Shown here: positions 1 to 12,042 of the stretch, in pieces
How the letters are laid out: every line of letters begins with the position of its first letter
Numbering within the stretch: position 1 is the stretch's first letter
Assembly (NCBI GenBank): GCA_031841125.1
Contig: CM063114.1
Location: 26,977,266 to 27,041,265, forward strand
Source of the DNA: Acanthococcus lagerstroemiae
Taxonomy: Eukaryota > Arthropoda > Insecta > Hemiptera > Eriococcidae
Length of the DNA stretch: 64,000 bases
Direction of reading: 5' to 3'
Position numbers and translations under genes: made by a program
The notes under the pieces: generated by a model
Seen by the model: the letters and a program-made list of their open reading frames with translations, nothing else
Database searches by the model: none
Told to the model about the DNA's origin: nothing

Positions 1-1069
1 TATTCAAAATTCACCACTTTTTTGACACCACACAGGGATCCAATTTGACGTAGGATTCAATACAAAAGTCGAGTTATAATATCAACATCGACTTTCGGAT
101 AGAATTCTATATTGAAGTAGATGTACAATTAAAATGATAAAAGAGAAAGGAAGTGAATATTTGTATTTGATGATTCCAAAGATTTTTGGTGATTTGAATG
201 TTGAAATATGGATAAATATAGACAGCAGATACCTTCACCGAAAATAGGACCAATCATTGACTATGTGATATGAATCACAGATTTTGATTGTAAGAGGATC
301 TTGATTTGTGATTTGTCGATGAGCTGAATCGTGCTATCATGCCACTCTTGTTAAAGTAGACGAATTACTGATACTGTTTATGTGAACATTTTCTACAATT
401 TTGAAATGAAATTTCAGTTAGAAACATTTCGCGGACGACTAAATATACCAACTATATAGAAAAAACAATCATCAGCTTGACAAACTAGGACGTCATTCCC
501 AATCCACGGCGCATAATTTCGGACATATCTTAACGTGTCTCGCTGCCATTTCACCATCAGAGTTGTCTATATTCCAAATTAACAACCTTCCAAAAATATT
601 TTCATTTTTTTCATCGTCTTCCAGAAACGCCGACGTCTTGAAATTATCACAACCGCTTCGCAACTACACGGACGTATAATTACCACGAGGAGTAATGGCA
701 ACCAGCTGTTGCATGTAGAAAATGTGAAAAATATGTTTACGAGTTTTTTATTTATTTTTTTGTCAATGAAATAGTAATTGCTATTGTTGAGATCAGGATT
801 ACACTCGATGCGACTTTGTCATAAATTAGGGAGAAAAAAACAAAAACAAAATGATAAAAGAGGTGGCATAATACAAATGCTAATGAAGTGTCATATTATG
901 TGGAAATGCAACATTCTGAGTGAATGAATTGGAACTGGCATCGTGATGGCGCTAGTATCGCCTCACTTCGCTAGCAGTCATGGAGACAGATATATGGACT
1001 CATTGGTGACATCTCAGGAAAGAGTGTTACAACGAACATGCCCATGGTCTCCAAACAATGGAAGTAGCA
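1..1069. other. Non-coding, no recognised feature
   Basis: AT-rich sequence without convincing open frames, transposon proteins or tandem repeats. Confidence 0.5.
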
Positions 1070-1775
1070 AGTTTTTGATAACAACGGTTCTCTTTTAGGC
1101 ACTGTTGTGCTGTAAAAGTAGGCGAATTAAGATTGAAATTGCACACTGAATTCTTTATAACATGAAGATGTAATAAAGTTATAGCTATGCTTCACATAAA
1201 TATCACTTACGAAAAGAAATACGTCCTGAAAGAAGAGCAACTTTTCATACTGGGGTGAACTGCTCACAAATCAGAAATAGGAAAAAATGAGGGATGAAAG
1301 CCACATTTCAGTGCGGTCTACAGGTTTTTACAAACACTTTGAGTCCTTAAGGACTTCTACAGCGTGAATTACAATGTAATCCAGATGGATTTACATGAAT
1401 TCACTGTTCATGTCAATCTCCTTACACAATCATTTCTTTGTAGGTACCGTCAAATGGGGTATCTTGGAAAAGCTGGGTAATTTGAGCTGCACCAAGAGGC
1501 TCGTACAGTATTATACATTTTGACCGTTCACTGCTCATATGTTCATGGAGAGGTTCGGGGATTAGCTTGAGTGGGCACACAAGGAGGTTCGTACGCATGT
1601 TTGCTAATGCGTTCCAAGTTACCCGACTGTTCCAAGATACCCCACTTGACGGCACTGGTGATATTTTAGCGAAACTTTGTTAGATTTATGAAATCTTCAT
1701 GTTATAACAATTTCAATCTCACTTTGCTCTACTTTCAGTTTTACAGCTGAAACGACTGATGTTATCAAAAACACT
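1070..1775. mobile_element. Foldback element with about 100-bp inverted arms
   Basis: The arms 1070-1180 and 1683-1775 are inverted copies at roughly 75% by eye. They share the block around TTTTTGATAAC (1072-1082), the AGATTGAAATT block and TATAACATGAAGAT. A second palindromic element lies between them (1447-1652). No coding capacity. Termini and target duplication not determined. Confidence 0.6.
1447..1652. mobile_element. MITE with 38-bp terminal inverted repeats
   Basis: The left arm 1447-1484 starts CCGTCAAATGGGGTATC and the right arm 1615-1652 is its inverted copy, matching at 33 of 38 positions. The interior is noncoding. It sits inside the spacer of the larger foldback 1070-1775, so it is the younger insertion or a nested partner. 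Superfamily not certain because no clear target duplication is seen. Confidence 0.75.
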
Positions 1776-3300
1776 TCCTTCGTGGAATACCTGATAACGC
1801 CAAACTTCTGCTTGACGAATAAGTCGAGAGTGATGTAACTGTGTATAGGTCTATTATATTTCTTTTTTTTTCTTCTTCTCTTCAGAAGAGTGTCCTTTCC
1901 CAGCCCCTGAAATCGTAATTTTTCACAGGTAAAGATAATTTACGTTTTCTGCAACCTCCATCCGCCTATACCAGGCCGATTAAAACATACAACAACCCCA
2001 TTCACCTGTATTCAATTTCGCCGCACGTATTTGAAATGTAATGTTAGAAACTGTCGGCGGTTAAAGTAATGTACACGAGCGAGAAGAGGGAGAGAGGCAG
2101 GTTGTCATGCAGCCCTAAGGCAATAGAGAGCAACCCTCAAACACGCACAAACTTGTACAGTATATTGTAAAGTGCTTCTCCAGTTCGTTTTCAATAAACA
2201 CAATTTTGAGGTTCTTCTTCTTCTCTTTTCCATTTATAACTGTCTCAACTTTTCTACCCCGTCGTACACCTCCGATTCTCAGTCAATTTACTCCTTTTTT
2301 TCTCTCTTTCGCCTCTTCCGCGTCCCTTTATTTTCACTTATTTCACTGTCCTGTCATTCAAACTTCGTTTCCTTTGCTTACTAAACTATTCCTCACTCGT
2401 GTTTGCGTATTCGCGTTGGAAAACAACCAACTGAAATGGTATTTCGTTTATGGAATTTATATAAGCGAAAACTTTTTTTTTCCGCAAACGTCAAATGAAT
2501 AGAAAATGGAATTCCCAGCCTTTTTATAATGGAGTTTTCGCGCGAGATTTTTTTCCCTCAAATTTGGACATCGTCTCGGCTTGAAAACTGCAGGACAGAG
2601 GAAGTGTTGAAACGTGTAGAAAATTGTGGATAAGCTTATTTTGAGAATAAGAAGTTATCAGAAACTCTTTGAGTACACATTTATGACAAGTAGTTATTAG
2701 TCCTGACTTCTCTTATATCAATTTGAAAACTGGAATCTCTCTGTGCTAGTAGGCTAATCATCCTTCCTCATTTTGGGAGAAAAACGGAATATCCGCGGCT
2801 TTAGATCTCGTAAAAATCCAAAATCCCATCAAAGGCAAAATCAAAGGGTTCTGAAACGATGTATCTTATGTAGTTAGGAAAAAGTCTGACCTCGAAAGTT
2901 CGAGAATTAGCTTCAGTATGAAAATTAACTCCAAGTTGGAAAATTCAAGAAGGATGGGGTCTTTCTTTTGCTTGTTGATTACTAGAAATGTTTTCCAACA
3001 GGCGAAAGTAAAATCCTTCTTCACCACAAAGTTACTCTGGTATTCCATGGACTTAATCACAAGAATTTTGATATTTCAGCATTTGGAGCCCGAAACATAA
3101 TTTCAGTTGAAATTCTTTTTCATGCGCCAAGATCAGACAAAGATCAATTTTAAATTTAGGCTCGACTGGAATATTAGGATTCAGTCATTGATCAGAACCG
3201 TGGATTTGGGTCTCGGGGTCATAATCCCCTTCCTTCAGCCACTATCACAGAAGAATCCTCAGAACTCAGTCAGGGTCTTAAGACTCTCTAAACTCTTCCA
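1776..3300. other. Non-coding tract, partly pyrimidine-rich
   Basis: Contains a T/C-rich stretch at 2200-2400 that yields spurious Phe/Leu/Ser-rich frames. No gene recognised. Confidence 0.5.
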
Positions 3301-3660
3301 GACTTGACTATGACTCTTCCAGTGGGATCACAGTTATAGAGCGAGGTTGGAGGTTCAAAATCGTTCTTTAGTTTCCCAGAATACAGTTTCTGTTGCTTGA
3401 ATTTATAGAAAAATCAAAAAATATTCGCTTTTGCTGCACTAGCTAATACTTGGAGAACTTAATAACATTATAAAGGACTCATTAAGCCTCTCAATTCTCA
3501 GTTAGAATTTCTCAAGACTACGTTAAGGTCCATTAAAAATAATTCCAGACTGTTCTATAGCCCCTTATGACTATGTGAGACTCTGTTAAGATTCTAAGAC
3601 TCCATCAAGCTCAATCAAGACTTATTAAGACTTCTCTAACCTTGCCCTTCTGTACGCTGA
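3301..3660. repeat. Cryptic short-period repeat rich in AAGACT
   Basis: Loose reiterations of AAGACTC/TTAAGA-like words (for example around 3530-3640). The same texture recurs at 34840-35100 in the same orientation and at 10030-10450 in reverse. No exact unit; a decayed minisatellite is likely. Confidence 0.45.
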
Positions 3661-6240
3661 TAGATCTGAATGTACACAAGCAAAGCTGCGGGTTCCGAAT
3701 TTGAGGATGGGTTGGAGGGGGGTGTCTATAGAAATATCGTCCATCGTTAACTATCGGTCTAAACTGGTAACAATGAAAAAATTACTGTTTTTTGTACTTG
3801 CTCGATGACTCGACAATCAGATTTTCTCATCTACCCGTAAATGATAAGAAAAGCTGTTTTGAATGTTATTGAGTCTCTGTCTATTTTCCTCGCTGATTTG
3901 GAAGTCGATGACGAAAAAATGTTGGCGCTGAACTTCTTTTCAACGTGAAGACGGTTTTGAATTTCCGAAGCCATTTCCAGAACAAAAAGAGCATCATTTT
4001 TCAAACAAACGTTAATAATTTTTTTTTAAACTATCTAGTTCTCAGGACCAGTGCCCCGCAGTTTCACCTTCACAGTGCACCCTTATCTCTTGTTATCAGT
4101 TAAATATAACAGCGTGACTCTCGTATAACACATATAAGATTCTGCTACTCTGATAAATTCTGGATCCTGGTGCACCAAGTACGGCCACACTCAGAAATTT
4201 TACTTCCATTTTTCGAAGTAATTTTGTCACTTAGCAGTTCGGCGTATTTACTCGGAAATCCTTAGGTGACTGGTTGACCTTTCCTCATTTGAAATTCAAA
4301 CAGGTTACTATGCTTTGTGGTAACTTAATTTAGATCCAATGGAAGCTTAAATTGAAAATGGAGTAAACACAAAGTATGCTCACTATAGGCTAAAGTGAAC
4401 GCAGCAGAAAAAATTCGGTGTCGAAAATATTGGTAAATCATTAAAAAACGAGACTAATAACTAAACCGATCGGGTATTACCGGTTTGACGCAAAATTTTA
4501 ATTACATGGCAAGCCGGAGCCAGTTTCATTTTAGCCGTTTGTACTCGCATTAATCTTTTCTCCTTCGTTATTATATACGAATTTGAACGTAATTAAGGGA
4601 TAAATCCGAAGTTCTTTAATGCGGTTGCTCACAGTTCATAATGCTGTCAAAAGATGAATTTTCACCAACGTACTTAGTTTTTATTAATTTTTAACTTAAA
4701 AACGTGATTATTTATTCATTGTATTAGAATCGAGTGCGCTGATGTACGGTTAATTATGACATTTTATCATTATCGAGAAGTTTTGTATTAAATTGACCCC
4801 GAACTATACAGCGATAATGCTGTAAAAATGATTGCAATTCTCGAGAATTAATATTGGCTTTAATTTGGTAAGTGCACTAATCAGCATTTAGGAAGTGATA
4901 AATAGAGAGAGAAAAAATAAATGTTATTCTTCTTTATCTATAGCTGGACGCACGCATATAAATCAGCTTAATGTATTCTGAAAGTTCATTCGTGTCAGAT
5001 AGAGATTAGATGACTGGATAGTGGCACAGGTATGCAGATTAAAATAAATTATAATGAACAGAAAAACATGATAATTAACTAAAAAAAAAAAAAGTTATGA
5101 ACTTGAAATATTGCAAATCCAATGCTTTTATGAGTTTCGCAAACTAAACTACGCGACTGACAGAGGCAGTGTGTTGGAGACACAACTCTATCCTAGTGTT
5201 TTACTCTCGTCCATTTCGAAGTCACAAAAATGTCTCACCTACCATGTTGTCATTTGTATCATGCATTCGGATTCGTTGAAAAGGAGACTGTTTTACTTTC
5301 ACCTCACTTTTAGAATTTTTTTGGTAAGGCTGTGTGACTCTTTTTCATTAAGTGAATACTCAGAAGTAACTAGTGAAAATGGTACCTGATGTGATAAGTG
5401 GCATTGGGACGGGGAGATACAGGGATCTCCCCGGAAAAAACTAGAGGACAAGGTATTATTTGAAGCCCTGTTCCTCCTCTCTCTCTCTTTTAAAAAAAAT
5501 TTAACAAGTTGATAAAAAGGTGCCTAGGTGCTTTCAGAGATTTCAGAGGCAAGATTTCCGAGAACTTTTGCTCGTCAACTCAGTTTTTAGAGACAGAAGA
5601 ACTTTTGGTTTCTGCTTCCTCGACTAAAATTCTTAATCGTTAACCCTCGAAAACTGTAACCATAAAATAACTTTCATCTATTTGATGGAACCCTGCAAAC
5701 AATTTTCAACCATGTAAAGAACAAATAAAATCACAGAACTGACGGAGTGTCTACAGACTCTTCAGCATCTTTTTCCTGACCTTCTTTTTTGTATTTGTAG
5801 AATCCATACATAAAAGTCTGGAGGAAGAAATTTCCTGTATGAATTCATAATATTATTTCTTGATTTTTAATTATTCTTATTACGGGATTTCTTACAGAAT
5901 CCTCCATTAGATGGTCATTTACTAATTTTTTCCTGACCTTTCAGTAAATTCCCCGAAATTTCCTGCGGTTATCCTGACTTCCTGATCTTGTAGACACCCT
6001 GACTGATAACTGCTGATCGTCTGAATCAAATAACGTAACCAAACCGAACGTTGATAACTATACAAAAAAAATTTTGGTTATTATTGTTTTCAATTATCAC
6101 TTTTTCCTTTTTTTTAAATTTTTTTATTTTTTTAAGTATGCAAATATAGCATTAAAATGTTACAGAAGAAGTACCTAAAACCGTCGTCAATTAGGTCTAT
6201 TTTTCGAGTTATTGTTAAGTGTAATTTCGTTCATTTTCAT
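3661..6240. other. Non-coding; AT-rich possibly unique tract plus a small hairpin
   Basis: 4480-5060 is AT-rich with many TAAT cores and no repeat relatives in the window, so it is a possible regulatory tract. At 5411-5432, GGGGAGAT and ATCTCCCC form a perfect 8-bp stem with a 6-base loop. No gene recognised. Confidence 0.35.
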
Positions 6241-6249
6241 CCTTTTTCC

Positions 6250-7275
6250 TGATTTTTTTTTTTAAATATTATCTGCGGCTTAGTGGCTAAGGGGACTAAA
6301 GTTTTTTTATTTTGCAGCCCGTTTGTACACCTTAATATTATTTAACTTAAAATAAAAATTACTAATTTAATGCGCCCATTGACGGGCATAGGCCTCCCCC
6401 ACTCTGTTCCAGTGGCCCCTTTCCCTGGCGTCTCTTCCCCAGACGACACCGGCATGTTGCCTGATTTCATCAGCCCATCGGGTAGTAGGTCTCCCTACAT
6501 TTCTTTTTGTTCCCCTGGGTACCCATTCCAAAATTTTTTTTCACACTGGTCCAACCTCTCTCTTGCAATATGACCCGCGTAATCAAATTTCAGTTTTTTC
6601 ATGACTTTTGATTTATCCCTTACCCATTTCTTGGTTAGTCTGTCTTTCCTTTTTGCTCCGATTATAGCCCTCTCCACTGCAATCTGGGTCCTAGCTAGCT
6701 TCAGAGTAAGGCCTTGTGTGGCGGCCCATGTCTGTGCCCCGTACATTAGCACCGGTAGTGTACATGATTCCCACATTTTCTTTTTCACTGCCAAAGGCAT
6801 TTCACTTTTGTAGATATTTTTTAGGGACCAGAAACTTTTCCATGCCTGTGATCTTCTTTTTGAAATTTCCTTTTCTCATTTATCTTTAAATGAAATAATT
6901 TGACCTAAATATATCGTACTATCTTCCGCTTTAATTTGATTGTTATCGATAAATATTTCTTTGATTTTTGATATACTTAAAACGTTTGATAATAACACTG
7001 TTTTACTGGTATTTATAGTCAGACCTGCTTTGTTACATTGTTCTGCTAATTCGTTTGCCATAGTTTGCATTTCTTTTCCATCCTGAGAAATTAAAGCCAC
7101 ATCGTCCGCAAATCTTATAAGTTGTTGAGCCTTTCCCCATTCATTATTATACCCTTTTGTTCCCCGTTTAAATTTTGAAATATATCTTCCAGTAGACTAT
7201 TAAATAAGTCGGGAGGTAGGGATACCCTAGTTTCATCCCTCTTTCGATTTTAAAGGGGACTAAAGTATACCACCT
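6250..7275 (-). mobile_element. Non-LTR retrotransposon relic, RT and C-terminal domain
   Basis: Reads leftwards. Translated pieces include a degraded Gly-Pro motif region near 7230, the RT catalytic RFADDVALI (FADD at 7101-7112), TINTSKT, YLGQIIS, then LPVLMYGAQTW, VERAIIGAKRKDRL, and FDYAGHIARE. After a frameshift comes RWADEIRQHAGVVWGRDARER, ending VGEAYARQWAH and stop at about 6370. A 3' A-rich tail lies near 6250. This order is typical of the RT and post-RT region of RTE/CR1-like non-LTR elements. It is 5'-truncated and frameshifted, so dead. Confidence 0.85.
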
Positions 7276-7327
7276 ATTAATTGCTAGCTGTCACATTCTC
7301 TGACGGTCTCCCGACTCATAGTTCAAA

Positions 7328-7541
7328 TGAGAAACGATATTCCAAAACGGCCCACACCCATTTTTTTTTCGAAACTGGTTTTATAGCATCATCTGGTAGA
7401 AGATATAAATGTACACATTCCTAGACTGTCATCTTACTAATACACAGGTAGGTGTGTTCTACTAGGAAACTTCAGTGTCATTTCATTCTCCTATAAAGTT
7501 TTAAAAAGAGGACAGAGGCTGTTTTGGAATATTGCTTCTCA
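7328..7541. repeat. Inverted repeat, 23-bp core arms
   Basis: The arms 7328-7350 and 7519-7541 match at 20 of 23 positions around ATATTCCAAAAC, and weaker similarity extends inwards. It looks like a small foldback element adjoining the 5' edge of the preceding retrotransposon relic. No target duplication identified. Confidence 0.55.
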
Positions 7542-7779
7542 AATACTCCAAAAGCAGTGTTCTATGATGAATGGTATCATAATACTTGATAGAGATACTC
7601 CAATATTCAAAACAGGATATCCACAGGGTCGTAGTGAGGTATGCTCCCCCTCAATCATCAAACACTCCATGCATCTTCAGAACTTGTTTTTTGGTTCAAC
7701 AGTTTGAAAATTTTTGATTTTTGGCTTCAACAATTTGGAAATCACATAATACTGATAACTGGTGCAAAACAACAGTAAA

Positions 7780-7975
7780 ACAACTAAACTAAAACGGTTA
7801 ACCAGATAGTGATTGACTTGGTTAATGGTTGATCGGATAACAGATAACAGTTAAAGGGGTAACGAATGATAGCCGGATCACGGATATTGGTAACTGGAAT
7901 AACATGTCTGGATAATGGTTAACATGTAAATAGGATAACCATAACTGCATCTATAACGGTTAGCCATTTGTACCA
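7780..7975. repeat. Cryptic repeat of GGTTAAC/GGATAAC words
   Basis: About a dozen close variants of GGTTAAC and GGATAAC at irregular 10-20 base spacing. No open frame. Similar words occur sparsely near 3750, 4450 and 6030. Confidence 0.5.
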
Positions 7976-10029
7976 AATAATATAACCTAACACATCTTTC
8001 AGAGGTTTTGATGTTTTAACAGTTTTGATTACATCTATTTCCATTCTTGCAACACGGGTTCAATTCCCAGCAGCCACAATGCCAGTAAACCGGTTGAAAC
8101 ATTCGGACTTGAAGGGTCGGTGGCGCGCTAGGGTCGCAACTGTTCTTTGTAGGTAAAATGGATCTTTGCAGGTTGTGTGTGTTAGTAGTAGTGCATGTAA
8201 CAGCGCTCCATTTTACCTGCATGCAAGTTGCAAAAAAATTCCACCAGATGTCAGCCACTATTCTTTCAAGTCCAAATTCTAGCAAACAGAAAGACAGCAG
8301 TACAAATCGAGGTGGACAGATAGCGTATTCGGCAGTCCTTCACCACTACTAAGGAACAAGGCATTGTACTCGCAGAACACGTTATTGCCTTTAAATGAAG
8401 GATTAGTGGGGTGTTGTGTGGATGTCCTGAGTTTTTTACTCAACTTGTGAGTCACGTGGCTCGTACTGATTCACGTACGCATATCGATAGGTTTTCGGTA
8501 CACAGAAGGAAATATTCTTAACCCAACATATAGTGACGAAAGCAAAGGAAACTATCCTAACTTTTCGCCTAGTAAGCCGTGCAGTCACCGATGTTAAGGT
8601 CAGTCAAGACCAAGTTTTCCAGAGAAGAGAACGAATGATCGGCCACTCTGCACCGGGCTACCTTCGGAATGTGAAGTAAGACTGGCGAGAGCATTATCTG
8701 GGTCTGGCATTCAAGATTCAACTGGTTGGCAGCAGCGAAAACTGGTGTGATGTGAAATCGAGCGCATTATCGTGATTTATGGAGATAATGAAAAAAATAA
8801 AAGTATATTTCCTCGATTGAATTTCAAAGAGTAACGTAATGCGTTGGCGGATCTGGTGAGATAATCTCAATTTGAGCACGTAAGGTCCCACGGACTAGTT
8901 TTGTCAGATTGAATTTCATTTTAGGAACTTATGACGAAATTCTGCGAAGTGATAAAGTGTAGCGATATTCAAACCAATAGCATAGGCATTCGCTAAAGTG
9001 CAAAGTTAATAAAAACAATACATCTAGCGAGAAATTTTAGAAATTGAGAAAAATATGCTCCATTGAATTTCCTATTTGAAAAATTCCTAGCTAAGTTATG
9101 TAGGAGTACATATCGTCTTCTCAAAGACTAAATCCAGCTAAAAGCACCATCTGAACTTGTAAACTAGTTACACTATTAGTAACCTGCAAACAACTGAACA
9201 CATTTGAATTAGACCGAAATCAGAAGCAGAAAAAAATACAATTTTGGCACACGGCCCTATATAGTTGAGAATGCTAATTAATTTGAGCTCATACTGTAAG
9301 TATTCGTAAATACAAACAGAAAAATAAAGCATTAATTTTCAGATTTAACAGTCGTAACAGAAAAAATTAGCAACTTAGAACCATATTTTGGTTTTCGTGT
9401 GTTGATAAGAAGTGTGTACACAAATGGTGAAGACAAGCTCAAGCCGAAACATTTAAACTTTCAAACGGGAACCCGTGACTAACTCGCTAAATTATTTCCT
9501 TCGGCGAAATTAGGTAATTCCTCAAGATTCAGTTTTGTACGGTACTGCGAAAAAACAATAAACAATTTGTGTTTCTAATGGAGCTATACGAGGTCGGAAA
9601 AATTTTAAACTTCCAAATGACGCAGAGAATTTTGAAAAAAAAACCTCTTCACTTGTGAACGAAATCAAGTATAATTGGCTGGAAGGAAACAATCTAAATT
9701 TCGAGAATATCTGAGAACAATTTAAACAGGTACTGAAGGGCATAAAGTTAATTTCTGATAGCATAATATTATTTTTGATGACTTTCTATATAATTGAGTA
9801 GATGGTTTCTCTGATTTATATTAACTTTCAGTACCTGTCCCTTCTTCCTTCCCAGATTAGATCGATTTTCGAACATTCTCACATTTTAGCTGCCCCATTC
9901 CAACAACTATTATCTCGTAAGCAGGAACAGACTCGCCATAAAATAGAAACTGACAGACCGAAGCCAAGTTACGCAACCCTGTAGAAACTTTCCCTGATAA
10001 TTCGATTCTATTTTTCTGTATTACCATCT
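7976..10029. other. Non-coding, with one 12-bp inverted repeat
   Basis: AGGTAAAATGGA at 8151-8162 pairs perfectly with TCCATTTTACCT at 8207-8218 across a 44-base loop. The remainder shows no gene or recognisable transposon protein. Confidence 0.4.
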
Positions 10030-10480
10030 TAGTTTTGGAACAGTCTTAAACAGGTTTTGAAGAACCTAAAACGTCACAGAACGACCCTTAAGTTTTTGAA
10101 GAATCTTAAAAAATCATGTAGAGTTATAAGAAGTATCAAAACTGGTTCTATAGAAAGTCTTCAGGTACCTTAAACATGCTGAAAGATTCATTCTAATAGT
10201 TTTGACCAAGATTAAAAAGTCCTAAATGAATCTGGAGAAACAAGTTCTGATGAGTTTTTGAAAAGTCTGAAAGAGCCATAAAGAATCTCAAGAAGTTGCA
10301 AAAAGTATTGATGAACCTTAAACATGTCTGGAAAGGTTTATTAGAGCTTTCCCAAAATGTGGAAAAGTCTAATTCAAGACTAGAAAAAGCTTTTTAGATT
10401 CCGGAATGAGTCGGCATGAGCATTTCGAAGTCCCAATTCTATTAGCAAGCTTCTTAATGAGTTTTTGAGGGTCTCAACTC
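10030..10480. repeat. Cryptic short-period repeat rich in AGTCTT/GAATCTT
   Basis: Loose reiterations such as GAAGAATCTTAAAAA and AAAGTCTGAAAG. It resembles the reverse complement of the AAGACT-rich tracts at 3301-3660 and 34840-35100. Confidence 0.45.
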
Positions 10481-10487
10481 ACTAAGA

Positions 10488-11230
10488 GTTTTATTTATTT
10501 ATTTATTTTCTATGGTAGTGCCGCCCAACAGCTAGATGGCCAATTACAGAACGGCATTAAGTAACAAAAAGGAATAAAACGGTACATTATAAATTAAACA
10601 GATGGTAGAAAAAAAAATAAAGAGAAAAAAAAATAATAATAATAATAAAAAGAAGGAAAAACTACCAAGAATAATAAAGTTATCCTGCTCTGGAAAATAA
10701 AACTAGAAAAGAAACATAATAAATAGATGGAATAATAAAAATTAATTAATGAATTAACTAAAATAAATAAATAGATAAAAATGAGTAATTAGGAATAATA
10801 CAATACTACCTATGTTGATAGCCCTAGCTAACCTGCTCTGCCTCCTTATTCCGGAGCCCTGCTTGCCCACATTGCCCTTGTGCTTTTTGCATTATCCCCT
10901 GACTGTCAGCCTTTCCCATAGTTTTACATAGTGGCTGTTTCCGCGGAATCCTGCATCTAGAACAGAGCCCGTGCCACCTTCCCCATAACTGTCCGTCTCC
11001 CGTCGTGGAATATATCATCGATAGTGTCGTCGATACACATCAGTTCGTTGTACATATCCATGGCTCGATTTATTGAGACCAATCTTAGACGAGTCGTACG
11101 ATGCTGCGGTGTATGAAATAGACCTCGAGTTCTTGCAGTTCTGGAGGGGGCATAGAAATTGATCCTCTCGAGCTAATAAGAGGACTCTATTTTTCCAGTG
11201 AGGAGGAGATCCCTGAGAAAGAGTATTAGC
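10488..11230 (-). mobile_element. 3' end of a non-LTR retrotransposon with TAAA tail
   Basis: On the minus strand around 11200-10980 the pieces NRVLLLARGINFYAPSRT, GLFHTPQHRTTRL and INRAMDMYNEL appear. They resemble the C-terminal region of I/Jockey-type polymerase proteins, where R-T-x-L is followed by a Y/W-N-x-L motif. The 3' flank ends in AAATAAATAAATAAA on the minus strand (10488-10515 on plus), a simple tail typical of such elements. The A-rich part at 10600-10800 is its 3' UTR. 5'-truncated, with stops. Confidence 0.65.
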
Positions 11231-11829
11231 GTGAGCTCACTTCTGGTATTTAATGTAGTTAGTTTGTATCAGAGTACTAAAGGCGAAATTCCCAGATGAC
11301 GCGTTTTCACGCACACCATGCGTGTATGAATAGTGGTGTATACACGAATGCGAGGGCGCCTAACTGGTTTATCCCTTGCGAGTTACAAATGCAACAGGAT
11401 TTAACCTTAATTTTAATTGTATGATGTTTAGAAATTTTGGAGTGGGGGGGAGAATTCGAGTCTTTTTTAGATGCTAAATTTCTAAACGTGTTTTTATCTC
11501 TGTAATTGTTTGTATAATGTATTTTGTTTTGATGTTTATGCCAATGAGCCTTGTTTTTTAATGAAAAAAATATCAGCCCCCTTTGGAGTGCTACAGGGGG
11601 TTAAAACCAAAACGAATTCATAGTTCATGCTGGAATATTTACAAAATTTCTTATTATTTTAGCCTGTAATCGTAGTAATAACTTATTCCCTCGAAAAAAT
11701 TATTATTCCCTCAGCTAGTTCAGACTATGTTGCTACATGCTTATTTTATCATAATCTAAGAAGATTGGTATGATAGGTTTTGGAAATTCGCCGACGTGTG
11801 TCATTTACGCAAAATTCTTTGTGCGCTAT

Positions 11830-12042
11830 ATAAGGGTTAAGCCAGCTTTGGCACTAACGCCTGAAATTCTTGTATCATACCTGTTAACTCTTCTACACTA
11901 TTTGCGATTAGCATCACCTCGTCAGCAAAGCGTAGGTCACTCAAGTACTCCCCGTTAATTTTTATTCCCTTTTTTCCCGATTTAGTTCCCTGAGAATTTC
12001 TTCAAGAGCTGAACACAACAACTGTAGCGAGAGTGGGTCCCC
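11830..12042 (-). mobile_element. Non-LTR reverse transcriptase fragment
   Basis: Minus-strand translation gives GDPLSLQLLCSALEEILREL. After a frameshift it continues KINGEYLSDLRFADEVMLIANSVEELTGMIQEF. The box FADE (11918-11929) corresponds to the RT active site FADD with the second Asp changed to Glu. It is isolated, lacks both ends, and has no visible link to the relic at 10488-11230, although both are on the same strand. Confidence 0.75.

Noticed and set aside
2172..2502. Overlapping Phe/Ser-rich open frames
   Set aside because: Product of a pyrimidine-rich stretch; no coding signal.
8046..8060. GGTTCAATTCC matching a pol III B box, possible tRNA or SINE
   Set aside because: No A box at the right distance and no cloverleaf could be built.
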